NCBI GenBank assembly: GCA_902792855.1
Contig: CADBBP010000002.1
Span: 1-50,936 of the forward strand
Direction of reading: 5' to 3'
Length of the DNA stretch: 50,936 bases
Origin: an uncultured Prevotellaceae bacterium
GTDB lineage: Bacteria; Bacteroidota; Bacteroidia; Bacteroidales; Bacteroidaceae
Below the pieces are notes generated by a model that ran no database searches, had not been told where the DNA came from, and saw only the letters and a program-made list of their open reading frames with translations. This document shows, piece by piece, positions 17,345 through 26,730 of the stretch (positions are counted from its first letter, which is position 1; every line of letters starts with the position of its first letter). The translations under genes and the position numbers were made by a program.

Positions 17345-19075
17345 ATGGCACCAGTCAAGCTTCTCCCCTACGGCATCTCCGACTTCAAGCAACTGAGGCG
17401 TGAGGGTCTTTATTTCGTCGATAAGACGAAGTATCTCCCCATTATGGAAGATACCGATCATTTCCTGTTCCTCATCCGTCCACGCCGCTTTGGCAAGAGT
17501 GTCTTCCTGAGCATGCTCCGCGCCTACTATGACATCAACGAGCGTGACAACTTCCACGAACTGTTCGAAGGACTGTGGATTGCCGACCACCCCACCAAGG
17601 AGCGAGGGAAGTTCCAAATCTTATACCTCGACTTCTCGATGGTGAGTGGTACATCCGATGTACTGAAGACCAACTTCGAAAATTACTGCTGCAATATGCT
17701 TGACTTCTTCGCCAAGGATTATGCCACATTCTATCCTGATTGGTTTTTAGAGGGAGTTCTGAAAGAGAATTCCATGCTTGGAAAAATCGTCTTTATCCAC
17801 GAGTCGGCACGCAGAACCGGCGCCCAACTCTACCTCATCATCGACGAGTATGACAACTTCACCAACACCGTGCTCAACGAGGAGGGGGAGGCCATCTACC
17901 ACGGGCTCACCCACGCTTACGGCTTCTACCGCGACACCTTCAAACTATTCAAGCCCACCTTTTCACGCATCCTTATGATGGGCGTGTCGCCTGTCACGAT
18001 GGACGACCTCACCTCGGGATTCAACATCGCAAGCAACATCTCCACAAGGGCGGAATTCAACATGATGCTCGGCTTCTCCGAGGAGGACGTGCGGGGGATG
18101 ATACGCTATTACAAGGAGGCGGGGAAGTTCGCAGGGCACACGGAGGAGGATTTGCTCGCCGAGATGAAGCCTTGGTATGATGGATACTGCTTCTCAAAGA
18201 GAGCCCTCAAACGCGACCCGAAGATGTTCAACTGCGACATGGTGCTCTACTACCTTAACCGCCTGATGCAGACGGGAGCGAGCCCGGAAGAGATGATTGA
18301 CCCCAACACGCGGACCGACTATGCCAAGATGCGGAAACTCATCCAACTCGACACCCTCGACAACTACCGGCGCGGCATCATCCACCAGGTGGCGGAGAAG
18401 GGCTTCATCGTCAGCCGGCTCCAGGAGTCTTTCGATGCCAGCCGAGTCGCCGACCGAGAGAATTTCATCAGTTTGCTGTTCTACTACGGTATGCTCACCA
18501 TAGGTGAAGTTGATGGTGCCGACTTACGCCTCGTCATCCCCAACAACAACGTGCGCCGACAGTACTACGACTGGCTACTGCGAGAATATGAGGCTATCGC
18601 CAAGGTGGATGTCACCCTGCTGAACGAGGTGTTCAAGGGTGCCGCCCTGCGTGGCGAGTGGCGCCCCATGTTGGAGACCATCGCCGCCGCCTACCGCGAG
18701 ACGACGAGTGTAAGACAATTGATAGAAGGTGAACGCAACCTGCAAGGGTTCATGAATGCCTACCTGACGTTCAATCCCTACTACCTCGTCGCACCAGAAG
18801 TGGAGCTGAACCACGGCTACTGCGACTTCTTCCTCATGCCCGACTTCTCGCACTACCCGATGGTGGCACACAGTTACATCCTCGAACTGAAATACCTCAA
18901 GAACGATGCCACTGAAACGGAGGCCGCACGACAATGGACGGAGGCGGAGGAGCAGATACGCCGTTATGCTGAAGGACCGAAGGTGAAGCAACTGGTAGGG
19001 AAGACGCAGCTGCATTTGCTCATCCTGCAAATCAGGGGATACGAATTGGAGCGATTAGGCATCGTCGGGGAATGA
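17345..19075 (+). CDS. AAA-ATPase-like protein with C-terminal PD-(D/E)XK nuclease-superfamily domain
   Basis: This 576-residue cytoplasmic protein belongs to a family that is abundant and often multi-copy in Bacteroidales. The N-terminal ATPase domain begins LPYGISDFKQLRREGLYFVD and has a P-loop variant RPRRFGKS with Lys51 and a Walker B element LIIDEYD (D167, E168). The C-terminal domain (about 480-576) has the PD-(D/E)XK pattern: D494 in GYCDFFLMPDF and E514-x-K516 in ILELKYLK. The biological role of the family is not established; defence, repair or mobile-element association have been suggested for related proteins. It stands alone, between the mannan terminator and a convergent gene, with its own promoter. 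Confidence 0.88.
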   Translation: MAPVKLLPYGISDFKQLRREGLYFVDKTKYLPIMEDTDHFLFLIRPRRFGKSVFLSMLRAYYDINERDNFHELFEGLWIADHPTKERGKFQILYLDFSMVSGTSDVLKTNFENYCCNMLDFFAKDYATFYPDWFLEGVLKENSMLGKIVFIHESARRTGAQLYLIIDEYDNFTNTVLNEEGEAIYHGLTHAYGFYRDTFKLFKPTFSRILMMGVSPVTMDDLTSGFNIASNISTRAEFNMMLGFSEEDVRGMIRYYKEAGKFAGHTEEDLLAEMKPWYDGYCFSKRALKRDPKMFNCDMVLYYLNRLMQTGASPEEMIDPNTRTDYAKMRKLIQLDTLDNYRRGIIHQVAEKGFIVSRLQESFDASRVADRENFISLLFYYGMLTIGEVDGADLRLVIPNNNVRRQYYDWLLREYEAIAKVDVTLLNEVFKGAALRGEWRPMLETIAAAYRETTSVRQLIEGERNLQGFMNAYLTFNPYYLVAPEVELNHGYCDFFLMPDFSHYPMVAHSYILELKYLKNDATETEAARQWTEAEEQIRRYAEGPKVKQLVGKTQLHLLILQIRGYELERLGIVGE

Positions 19076-19229
19076 GGCTAAATCCCACTTAGCCAATACC
19101 CAGCGGTTCTTTCATATATAAACCTTAGATTGTCAAATAGAAGATACAATAAATTTTTGATGATGAGATGGATACGGAAAGATGCGGAAAATCATAAAAA
19201 TTATCAGTATCCCGTTAGCCATATAGCTT

Positions 19230-21677
19230 TTACTTGACCACCATTTTCTTGCCGTTTACGATGTAGATGCCGGGTGCGAGATGTCGGCGCAACTCGGCGG
19301 CGGGCACATGGTGCTTCACGCATTGCCCTTGTAGCGTGTAAATGTCGGCAAAGCCTTCCATCGTGCCGTCCTGCCAGGAGAAGTCGCCCGGCGTGTTGAC
19401 AATGCCGGTGCCGTCGTTCAGTTCTTCCTCGGTCAGGTCGTAGGCGGTGAGGTTCTTGTAAACATGGTTGGCACGCTGCTGTAGCCATTGGCGGGCATTG
19501 GCGGCTTCGGTGGCATAGTTGCCGCCATCTCCCCATTTGGTTTGGTTGTTCTTAAATGATTGGCGGGCGAAGGTGCTGTAGTCGTCGCAGAAATCGAGCA
19601 GTTCGGCGAGATGGTATGTCATGAACTGCGTCCACACCTTGTAATAGATACGGTCGAGTTGCTTGCTCACATAGCGCAGGTCGCGCACAAACTGCCGCGC
19701 CTCCAACCGCACCCTGCTGTAGAAGTCGGCCTCTTGCTCGCTGACGAAATAGTTTTTGTGAAGTTCGTAGCCATAAGCCCAGTCGAGGTCCCAAACGGGT
19801 CCAAAAATGTATTTGCTGTCACTCTTCACATGCTCCTTGTAGAGGAAGGTGCTTTTCGGGTGGTGTAGTTCGTAATTCTCTATCAGGTCGCACACCAAGA
19901 GATAGCGGGCCAGGTATTCCAAGTCAATGAGGTCGGCTATTTCGCCACCGCTGCTCAACTGTTTCATCACATTGTTGAAGTCTGTCGAGATGTCTTTCAA
20001 CGTCAGTTGGGTGAGGCCCTCTCTGAAGTCGGGCTCCTTGATGTTGACAGGCAGGTTGTAGGGGTTGCTCTTGAACTTGTATGCCTCGTCGTAATAGGTG
20101 TCCAGTTCAAGCATCACGGCATCGCTCTCGTCGTCCAAGTCGATGCTGTTGTTGGCGAACCCCACCTTTTCGGTGAAGTTGTAGCTGCCGCGATATTGGC
20201 CGTTGATGACGAGGTCCACAGGGATGATGTGGTTGGCTCCTGCCGTCCCCGTCAGGCAGGCGGCCTTCATGCCGATGGCATTGGTCATCATCGAACCAGT
20301 CTGTTTGTTGGCCAGCAGTACCCAACTTTTTCCCTTGGTCAGCCCGAAAGGTTTCTGTTTCTCGTCGAATTTCAACCGGTAGGGGTTCTTGTCCCATGGG
20401 TTGGAACTCCAACTGGTGTTGCCACGACCCTTGATGTGTACCGGGGTGGCATCCATTGACGGGAAGACACCGGCACCGTCGATGGTTATTTCCGCATCCA
20501 CGTAGTAGTTCTTGCTGCTGATCATCTGCCCGTTGCTGGTGTTGATGGTGACGAGAGGCACCCCCATCGCCTTGTCGGAAAGCCACTCCACATGCACGGT
20601 GTAGTCATGGCCGTAAGGCTCCATGGCGTATGTGTATGACGGCCCATCTTCGCCCACCGTCACTTTCGAGATACGCAATTCGGCCACGCAGAAATAGTTC
20701 TTGTAAGAGGCCACCCGCTGGATGATTCGAAGGGATGTGCGCTCGCCGCCGAGGTCTGTCGTGGGCGAGGTGAACGTGCCGCCCGGTTGGGTGGGGAGGC
20801 CGTCGGAGGTGGTGTAGGTGGCCACGTGCTCCCACGCCACGCCGTCGTTGGAGGCTTGAAGTTCTATCACTCGGGGCATGCGGTCGGCGTCGGAGCGTGT
20901 CGTCATTGTCCATTGCACGTGGCGCACGGCCTCCGGCAGGTGGATGACGATATGCGGGCAACTGTCTTCTGGCAAATTCTGATAGTCTCCCTGTCCCCAA
21001 GTGGAGTGGAAGAAGGTGGAGGGGTCGCCGTCGAGCACCTTGTCAAGACCCTCGTCGTAGTTGCTCGGGGCATTGGTGGAGAGTTGGCTTGCTGTGAGAT
21101 GGAGGGGTGTCACCTGTTCGGTGATGGTAGCGTCCTCGGCTCTGCGGCGCAGGATGCGCATGCCCTCGCGGGCGACGGTGTATGTCATGTCGTGGTCGAA
21201 GCGATGGCGGCTCACCTTGCTCTGCTGGCGCTCACCGTCGATATACGCTGCCGCATCTTCCTCCGACAGTTGGAAGGAGGGGGTCAGCCACTTGCCGATG
21301 CAGCCAACGGTCAGGTTGACGCGGTTGCCCACGACCTCTCCTTCCACGTCGGCATACACTTGGTCGTTGTACTTGTTGTTGATTTTCATCGTCGTCAGGC
21401 GTGGCAGTTCGGCGGGGGCTTCATGGCTCACTTTGGCGATGTCGGCGGGGGCGTAGCTGACGATGGTGCCATCGTGCCACGTCACTTGCAGCCCGTCGCT
21501 TGTCCATTCGCCCACCGTCGCCACCTCCGACGGGTAAGCGTCCAGTCCGCCATTACGCAGATATACGAAAGTGGTGTCGGCATCGGCACCGTATGCTTGC
21601 TGACAGATGATGTGCAACAATGTGGCGAGAAGGATGCCGACAAGGCGCTGCGGGAAATGGTTTAGAGGGGTGGTCAT
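19230..21677 (-). CDS. Secreted CotH-kinase-family protein with discoidin-like domain
   Basis: This 815-residue protein has a signal peptide ending near AYGAD. A discoidin (F5/8 type C)-like domain lies at about residues 195-345 (SNYDEGLDKVLDGDPSTFFH, ASNDGVAWEHVATYT). A CotH domain spans about 370-730, with VHIKGRGNTSWSSNPWDKNPYRLKF, GKSWVLLANKQTGSMMTNAIG and FGPVWDLDWAYGYE. CotH proteins in Bacillus are atypical protein kinases that act on spore coat proteins; the role in Bacteroidetes, which do not sporulate, is unknown. The C-terminus ends in a tail with GIYIVNGKKMVVK like other secreted proteins in this window. It starts 15 bases after gpsA behind a strong AAGGAGG ribosome-binding site, so it is probably expressed from the lysS-gpsA message. 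Confidence 0.9.
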   Translation of the reverse strand: MTTPLNHFPQRLVGILLATLLHIICQQAYGADADTTFVYLRNGGLDAYPSEVATVGEWTSDGLQVTWHDGTIVSYAPADIAKVSHEAPAELPRLTTMKINNKYNDQVYADVEGEVVGNRVNLTVGCIGKWLTPSFQLSEEDAAAYIDGERQQSKVSRHRFDHDMTYTVAREGMRILRRRAEDATITEQVTPLHLTASQLSTNAPSNYDEGLDKVLDGDPSTFFHSTWGQGDYQNLPEDSCPHIVIHLPEAVRHVQWTMTTRSDADRMPRVIELQASNDGVAWEHVATYTTSDGLPTQPGGTFTSPTTDLGGERTSLRIIQRVASYKNYFCVAELRISKVTVGEDGPSYTYAMEPYGHDYTVHVEWLSDKAMGVPLVTINTSNGQMISSKNYYVDAEITIDGAGVFPSMDATPVHIKGRGNTSWSSNPWDKNPYRLKFDEKQKPFGLTKGKSWVLLANKQTGSMMTNAIGMKAACLTGTAGANHIIPVDLVINGQYRGSYNFTEKVGFANNSIDLDDESDAVMLELDTYYDEAYKFKSNPYNLPVNIKEPDFREGLTQLTLKDISTDFNNVMKQLSSGGEIADLIDLEYLARYLLVCDLIENYELHHPKSTFLYKEHVKSDSKYIFGPVWDLDWAYGYELHKNYFVSEQEADFYSRVRLEARQFVRDLRYVSKQLDRIYYKVWTQFMTYHLAELLDFCDDYSTFARQSFKNNQTKWGDGGNYATEAANARQWLQQRANHVYKNLTAYDLTEEELNDGTGIVNTPGDFSWQDGTMEGFADIYTLQGQCVKHHVPAAELRRHLAPGIYIVNGKKMVVK

Positions 21678-21692
21678 CGGTGGGGGTCCTCC

Positions 21693-22691
21693 TTACCTGA
21701 AGCTGTCGGTGAGGAGTTTGATCTCTATCTGCGGCGAGATGCGCTCATAAAGGATGTTATAGACGGCGTCGAGGATGGGCATGTTGACGTGGAGGTGGCG
21801 GTTGATTTCCTTCATGCACTTGGTGCCGAAGAAACCCTCGGCGATCATCTCCATCTCTATCTGCGCACTCTTCACGCTGTAACCCTTGCCAATCATCGTT
21901 CCGAAGACGCGGTTGCGGGAGAAGTTGGAGTAGCCGGTGACAAGCAAGTCGCCCAAATAGACGGAGTCATAGACGTTGCGCTCTGCCGATGGACTGATGA
22001 CTTTGAGGAAGCGGCTCATCTCCTGCACGGCGTTCGACATGAGGACGGCCTGGAAGTTGTCGCCGTATTTCAGGCCGCTGCAGATGCCGGCTGCGATGGC
22101 ATAGACATTTTTCAGCACCGAGGAGTATTCGATGCCTAACACGTCGCTGCTTGTCTTGGTCTTGATGAAATTGCTCGACAAGAGTTGGGTGAAGGCTTGC
22201 GCCTTGTCCAAGTCGGCGCAACCCACGGTGAGGTAGGAGAGACGCTCCAAGGCCACCTCCTCGGCGTGTGAGGGGCCTCCGATACAGGCAAGGTTCTCGT
22301 ATGGCACGTCATACACTTGGTGGAAATACTCCGAGCACACCAAGTTCTCGTCGGGCACGATGCCCTTGATGGCGGTGATGATGAACTTGTCGCGGATGCG
22401 CGTCTTGAGTTTCTTGAGGTGGTTTTTCAGGTAGGGCGATGGTGTGACGAAAATGAGGGTGTCATAGAGGTCCACCACCTTGTTGATGTCGCTGGAGAAG
22501 AATATTTCGTCGGTGTTGAAATGCACGCTGGTGAGGTAGGCCGGGTTGTGGCCCATTCTCAGGAAGTCGGCGATGCGGTCGTCGCGGCGCATGTACCATC
22601 CGATGTGGTGGGTGTGCCCCACTACAATCTTGGCGATGGCGGTGGCCCAGCTGCCGCCGCCGATGATGGCTGTCTTTCCACAGTTGTGCAT
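21693..22691 (-). CDS. gpsA: NAD(P)H-dependent glycerol-3-phosphate dehydrogenase
   Basis: This 332-residue cytoplasmic enzyme reduces dihydroxyacetone phosphate to sn-glycerol 3-phosphate for phospholipid synthesis. The N-terminal Rossmann motif is a variant, AIIGGGSWATAIAK. Later motifs include ITAIKGIVPDE, CIGGPSHAEEVALERLSYLT and the substrate-binding region VLKNVYAIAAGICSGLKYGDN, followed by LGDLLVTGYSNFSRNRVFG, characteristic of GpsA. Length matches the family. It lies 57 bases downstream of lysS on the same strand, separated by a perfect GC-rich hairpin. Confidence 0.95.
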   Translation of the reverse strand: MHNCGKTAIIGGGSWATAIAKIVVGHTHHIGWYMRRDDRIADFLRMGHNPAYLTSVHFNTDEIFFSSDINKVVDLYDTLIFVTPSPYLKNHLKKLKTRIRDKFIITAIKGIVPDENLVCSEYFHQVYDVPYENLACIGGPSHAEEVALERLSYLTVGCADLDKAQAFTQLLSSNFIKTKTSSDVLGIEYSSVLKNVYAIAAGICSGLKYGDNFQAVLMSNAVQEMSRFLKVISPSAERNVYDSVYLGDLLVTGYSNFSRNRVFGTMIGKGYSVKSAQIEMEMIAEGFFGTKCMKEINRHLHVNMPILDAVYNILYERISPQIEIKLLTDSFR

Positions 22692-22706
22692 GGCTCGATG
22701 CGTTGT

Positions 22707-22730
22707 GCCGCCGGGGAACTCCCCGGCGGC
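22707..22730 (-). other. Perfect GC-rich hairpin between lysS and gpsA
   Basis: GCCGCCGGGG (22707-22716) pairs perfectly with CCCCGGCGGC (22721-22730) around a 4-base loop. On the minus-strand message it lies between the lysS stop and the gpsA start and is not followed by Us, so it is not a typical intrinsic terminator. A role in message processing, stability or translation of gpsA is possible. Confidence 0.75.
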
Positions 22731-22748
22731 GGGGTTGGTGTCTTCTGG

Positions 22749-24479
22749 TTATGCCTGGGCGGCCTCTATCCACTTGGCGAACTCCTCCACCTTGGGGTTG
22801 TCGTAGCCAAGCTTGTATTTCTTGTTGATGCCGCAGACGTCCATCTGCAGCTTCTGGGGGTTCACCTCGCGGATGTCTCCCACGAGGTAGTAGCCGCACT
22901 TGTTGAACACGGGCACCCATTGCTCCGGCACTCCGATGGCGGCCCATTCGGCCACGCTGCTACGCGGAGCTTTCTTCTCCGGGCGCATCTGCGGGAAGAG
23001 GAGCACCTCCTGGATGTAGGTCTTGCCAGTCATGAGCATGGTGAGGCGGTCGATGCCGATGCCGATGCCGCTGGTGGGTGGCATGCCGTATTGCAGGGCG
23101 CGGAGGAAGTCCTGGTCGATGATCATCGCCTCGTCGTCGCCCTTGTCGGCAAGGCGCATCTGCTCCTTGAAGCGCTCCTCCTGGTCCAGCGGGTCGTTGA
23201 GCTCCGAGTAGGCGTTGGCAAGTTCCTTGCCGTTCACCATCAACTCGAAACGCTCCGTGAGGCCGGGCTTCGAGCGGTGCATCTTCGTCAGGGGGGACAT
23301 CTCCACCGGGTAGTCGGTGATGAAGGTGGGTTGGATGAAGCTGCCCTCGCAGGTCTCGCCGAAAATCTCGTCTATCAGCTTGCCCTTGCCCATCGTCTCG
23401 TCCACCTCGATGCCCAGTTCACGGGCGATGGTGCGTATTTCTTCCTCGCTCTTGCCGTAGAGGTCGTGACCGGTCTTCTCCTTGATGGCGTCGAGGATGG
23501 GGAGGCGGCGATAGGGGGCCTTGAAACTCACCACTTGGCCGTCGATCTCGCGCTCCGTGCTGCCGTTGACGGCGATGCAGATGGTCTCGAGCAACTTCTC
23601 CGTGAACGACATCATCCACTCGTAGTCCTTGTATTGCACGTAGAGTTCCATGCAGGTGAACTCCGGGTTGTGGTTGCGGTCCATGCCCTCGTTGCGGAAA
23701 TTCTTTCCTATCTCATACACGCCCTCGAATCCGCCCACGATGAGGCGCTTGAGGTAGAGCTCGGTGGCGATGCGCATGTACATGTCCTGGTCCAGGGCGT
23801 TGAAGTGGGTCATGAAGGGGCGTGCGCTGGCACCGCCGGCAATCATCTGCAGCGTCGGGGTCTCCACCTCGGTGTAGCCGGCATCGTCGAGTACGCGGCG
23901 CATGGTGCGTATCACCGTGGCACGTTGCAGGAAGGTCTCCTTCACGCCTTCGTTCACCACCAAGTCAACGTAACGCTGGCGGTAGCGAAGCTCTGGGTCG
24001 TCGAACTTGTCATAAGCCACGCCGTCCTTGTATTTTACGATGGGGAGGGGCTTGAGGCTTTTGGAGAGCAGCGTCAGCTCTTGTGCGTGCACGCTGATTT
24101 CTCCTGTCTCCGTGCGGAAGACGAAGCCCTTGACTCCGACAAAGTCGCCGATGTCGAGCAGTTTCTTGAAGACGGTGTTGTAGAGCGTCTTGTCCTCGCC
24201 GGGGCAGATGTCGTCGCGTTTGACATAGACCTGGATGCGGCCTTTGGAGTCTTGCAGCTCCATGAAACTGGCCTTGCCCATCACGCGGCGGCCCATCATG
24301 CGACCTGCCACCACCACGGCGCGAGGCTCAGCATCGTCGCTGAACTCCTCTCGAATGTCGGTAGAGAAGGCGTTGGTAGGGTATGCGGCGGCCGGGTAGG
24401 GGTCGATGCCTAATTTGCGCAGCTCTTCCAAACTTTGCCGGCGGCCTATCTCTTGTTCACTTAATTCCAATATGTTCAT
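22749..24479 (-). CDS. lysS: Lysyl-tRNA synthetase (class II)
   Basis: This 576-residue enzyme charges tRNA-Lys. It has an N-terminal OB-fold anticodon-binding domain (about 55-160, [20 protein letters not shown]), class II motif 2 in [20 protein letters not shown], and motif 3 in [13 protein letters not shown]. It is about 70 residues longer than the E. coli enzyme. The extra C-terminal part ([18 protein letters not shown], then [19 protein letters not shown]) is a helix-hairpin-helix-like extension common in Bacteroidetes LysS. It leads a minus-strand unit with gpsA and the CotH gene. Confidence 0.97.
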   Translation of the reverse strand: MNILELSEQEIGRRQSLEELRKLGIDPYPAAAYPTNAFSTDIREEFSDDAEPRAVVVAGRMMGRRVMGKASFMELQDSKGRIQVYVKRDDICPGEDKTLYNTVFKKLLDIGDFVGVKGFVFRTETGEISVHAQELTLLSKSLKPLPIVKYKDGVAYDKFDDPELRYRQRYVDLVVNEGVKETFLQRATVIRTMRRVLDDAGYTEVETPTLQMIAGGASARPFMTHFNALDQDMYMRIATELYLKRLIVGGFEGVYEIGKNFRNEGMDRNHNPEFTCMELYVQYKDYEWMMSFTEKLLETICIAVNGSTEREIDGQVVSFKAPYRRLPILDAIKEKTGHDLYGKSEEEIRTIARELGIEVDETMGKGKLIDEIFGETCEGSFIQPTFITDYPVEMSPLTKMHRSKPGLTERFELMVNGKELANAYSELNDPLDQEERFKEQMRLADKGDDEAMIIDQDFLRALQYGMPPTSGIGIGIDRLTMLMTGKTYIQEVLLFPQMRPEKKAPRSSVAEWAAIGVPEQWVPVFNKCGYYLVGDIREVNPQKLQMDVCGINKKYKLGYDNPKVEEFAKWIEAAQA

Positions 24480-24507
24480 CTCTTGACTGATTTTTGCTTT
24501 AGCGGTG

Positions 24508-24515
24508 CAAAATTA
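24508..24515 (-). promoter_or_regulatory. Probable -7 promoter box for lysS
   Basis: On the minus strand TAATTTTG matches TAnnTTTG and lies 28 bases upstream of the lysS ATG. No clear TTTG is seen at the -33 spacing, so the assignment rests on the -7 box and position. Confidence 0.5.
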
Positions 24516-24602
24516 ATCATTTTTTTGCGAAGTGGCACTACTTCCCTCCTTTTTTCGGCGAAAAACATGAAAAAGGGAATACACTCACCCCCGGCAACGG
24601 TA

Positions 24603-24680
24603 TCAAGGTACTGTCGTCGGGGTAGTGTCGGCTATGAGAGCCATCGCCAGTGCGAGGATGTTTCTTTTTATCGTCTTCAT
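24603..24680 (-). pseudogene. Remnant reading frame with a signal-peptide-like start (25 codons)
   Basis: An ATG one base after the stop of the broken gene upstream opens a 25-codon frame, MKTIKRNILALAMALIADTT, ending at TGA. The first 17 residues look like a signal peptide, but the frame stops directly afterwards. It may be the surviving 5' end of a second secreted-protein gene whose body was deleted, matching the decay of its neighbour. A genuine tiny peptide cannot be excluded. Confidence 0.35.
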
Positions 24681-24681
24681 G

Positions 24682-26161
24682 TCATTTTGCGTGTTTCTTC
24701 CCGTTGTGGATGTAGATGCCGTGCTGTGGCTTGCCGGGCAGCTCGCGTCCGTTGAGGTCGTACCATCGCTCGGTGCCGTCGTGGTCGATGGTGAGGATGG
24801 AGTCGATGCCGTCGGCGTCGTCGATGAGTTCCATGGAGAGGGTGTTGATGCCGGTGGGCCCGGCGCTCTCCAGGATGAAGGCCCTGTAGGGCGGGATGTA
24901 TGCTGCCGTGTAGCCCTCTGTCTTCTTCACCCGGTGCCATAGGTTGTCGGCCTGCATGATGAATGCGCCCATGCCGGCGGCCGTCTGGTTGTTGATGGTG
25001 GTCGTGGTGCCACGCAGGGAGTAGTGGCTCACGTTGATTTGCGACTGTCCGATGGCTGCGGTTGCCTGCTGGTAGGTGGGTATCTGCTGCTCCTGGTCGG
25101 AGGCGAGCGACACGTCATGGGCTCCCGTGACGACGAGGTAAGGAGTGAGTGGCTCCATGCCATACACCTGCTTGAACACCAATGTGGTGCCTTCGCGCTT
25201 TGTGAGCAGGTAGGCCGTGGCGCCATCGGGGGTAGGCAGTCCGTAGGGCAGGAAGGTGGTGTACTTGCTCGATGTCAGGCCTGCTCTTGGCGTGAGCGTG
25301 CGCGTGTTGTCCACATGGTTCGTGGTGAAGGCGTAAGGCACGTAGTAGTCCCAGTTGTCGTTGAGAATGATATTGCGAGCCGGGATCGTTGTAGATGCGC
25401 ATGACACCGTTGTGGTCTTCGTCGGCGAGGTAGCTGTCGTCGGCTCCTACCACTTGGGCATACCAGATGTTTACCAAGCCTTCGGGTTCGATTAGGTCTT
25501 CGGCGTTGAACTGCTGGTAGCTGGCGTTCCAATATCTCAGGGTGTTCATCATTGCTTCGTTCCCTGCTGCGTCGTTTTTCAAGGCATTGTCGTTGCCGTC
25601 GCGCATGTAGCTATAGATGGCACCATGCACTTTGAAATCTTCTTTTGTAATCTTGCTTGCCGTGTCCCACGATGCCACCACCGTGAGGACCTTTGGAGTT
25701 GTTGCGTTTGAGCCTTAAAGTGGCCGACATTCGGCAGTTTTCAACAAGGTTCTTGGAACCATACACTTTGCCCACCACACCGCCGGAGCACACGCCGGCT
25801 CTCAAGCCGCCTGTCACGTGGAGGTTGCGGATGGTGGCGCTTCGGATGGCGGCGAAGGGGCCGATGGCATCTTCGTCGGAAGTGATGTTGATTTCGAGCG
25901 TGTAGCCGCCGCCGTCAAAAGTTCCGGTGAAGGGATGTTCTTCAGAGGAACCGATGAAGGTGGTGACTTTGAGGTCGTTGTCCAAGTGGAACACATTGTA
26001 TGTGAAATTCGCACCTGCCTGCAGTTCGTCATCTATCTGCTGCCAGTCGGAGTCGGTGCGAATGAGCTATGGGGAGGCTTCGGTGCCTGAACCCTCCCAC
26101 GCCATGCTGCTCTGTGCCACGCAGAGCAGTATCGCAACTAGGAAAATGAGCCTTTTTTCAT
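24682..26161 (-). pseudogene. Decayed gene for a secreted GLUG-repeat protein with C-terminal tail (four lesions)
   Basis: Pieces of one protein lie in order on the minus strand but in different frames. (1) The ATG at 26161 is followed by six As; a seventh would open the signal peptide RLIFLVAILLCVAQSSMAWE, whereas the actual frame stops after seven codons. (2) A TAG at 26069-26067 interrupts GTEASP-stop-LIRTDSDW, where relatives usually have Tyr. (3) A frame change occurs near 25655-25680, after the GLUG-like segment (FTGTFDGGGYTLEINI, GVCSGGVVGKVYGSKN, GGGIVGHG). (4) Another occurs near 25378-25387, between MRIYNDP and ARNIILNDNWDYYVP. The final 241-codon frame ends in a tail with YDLNGRELPG and GIYIHNGKKHAK. 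The intact protein would have been about 490 residues, exported, and possibly adhesin-like. Sequencing error could explain single frameshifts but hardly all four. Confidence 0.75.
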
Positions 26162-26276
26162 TTTGTTATCTTCTAAGATTAATCTTTATGCGCAAAAATA
26201 ATCAATAATCCTCAAAAAATGTGCCACCATCAAAGAAAAAAAATCCTTAAACGCATTTTTTTTTGATTTATATTAG

Positions 26277-26284
26277 TAATTTTG
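26277..26284 (+). promoter_or_regulatory. -7 promoter box of the men operon
   Basis: TAATTTTG matches TAnnTTTG and lies 22 bases before the ATG at 26307. Its position makes the alternative start at 26289 unlikely, because transcription would begin at about that point. Confidence 0.6.
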
Positions 26285-26306
26285 CCCTTTGATAAAGCAA
26301 AAAACC

Positions 26307-26729
26307 ATGAATGTAGATTACATCAAGGAAATTATTGAGAGCAGCCCCAACCTCTCTACTCATTTGGGAATGAACTTCATCTCCACTCCCGACGACGACA
26401 TGGTGATGGCCACCATGAGGGTGGATGAGCGCAACAGGCAGCCTTTCGGCTTCCTCAGCGGAGGGGCATCGCTCGCATTGGCTGAAAACCTGGCTGGAGT
26501 GGGCTCGTCGGCCCTCTGCCCAGGGAAGATTTGCGTGGGCATCAGCGTCAGTGGCAGCCATGTGAAGGCCGTCGTGGAGGGGGACACCGTCACCGCTTTG
26601 GCTCACTTGGTGCAGAAGGGGAAGCGTCTTCACGTGTGGAATGTGGAAATCAACAATTCCGCTGGTGAACTCATCTCCACCGTCACCGTCACCAACTACG
26701 TCATCCAACCCAAAAACCAACACAACTGA
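26307..26729 (+). CDS. menI: Hotdog-fold acyl-CoA thioesterase, probable 1,4-dihydroxy-2-naphthoyl-CoA hydrolase
   Basis: This 140-residue single-domain hotdog protein belongs to the PaaI/YdiI group. The catalytic region is FGFLSGGASLALAENLAGVG, with Glu60 in the position of the catalytic Glu of YdiI-type thioesterases. As first gene of a menaquinone operon it most likely hydrolyses DHNA-CoA to DHNA, the step after MenB. The start at 26307 is chosen because a promoter box lies just upstream. The stop is one base before the menF start. Substrate is inferred from the neighbourhood, which is strong here. Confidence 0.85.
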   Translation: MNVDYIKEIIESSPNLSTHLGMNFISTPDDDMVMATMRVDERNRQPFGFLSGGASLALAENLAGVGSSALCPGKICVGISVSGSHVKAVVEGDTVTALAHLVQKGKRLHVWNVEINNSAGELISTVTVTNYVIQPKNQHN

Positions 26730-26730
26730 C

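Noticed and set aside
19076..19094. GGCTAA/TTAGCC hairpin after the AAA-ATPase gene as a terminator
   Set aside because: The stem is six weak pairs with no T run after it, so termination is not supported.
22317..24413. A 698-codon open frame on the plus strand
   Set aside because: It lies opposite lysS and gpsA, which have full family motifs. The antisense product is rich in Val, His and Ala with no recognisable domain, as expected from codon bias of the real genes.
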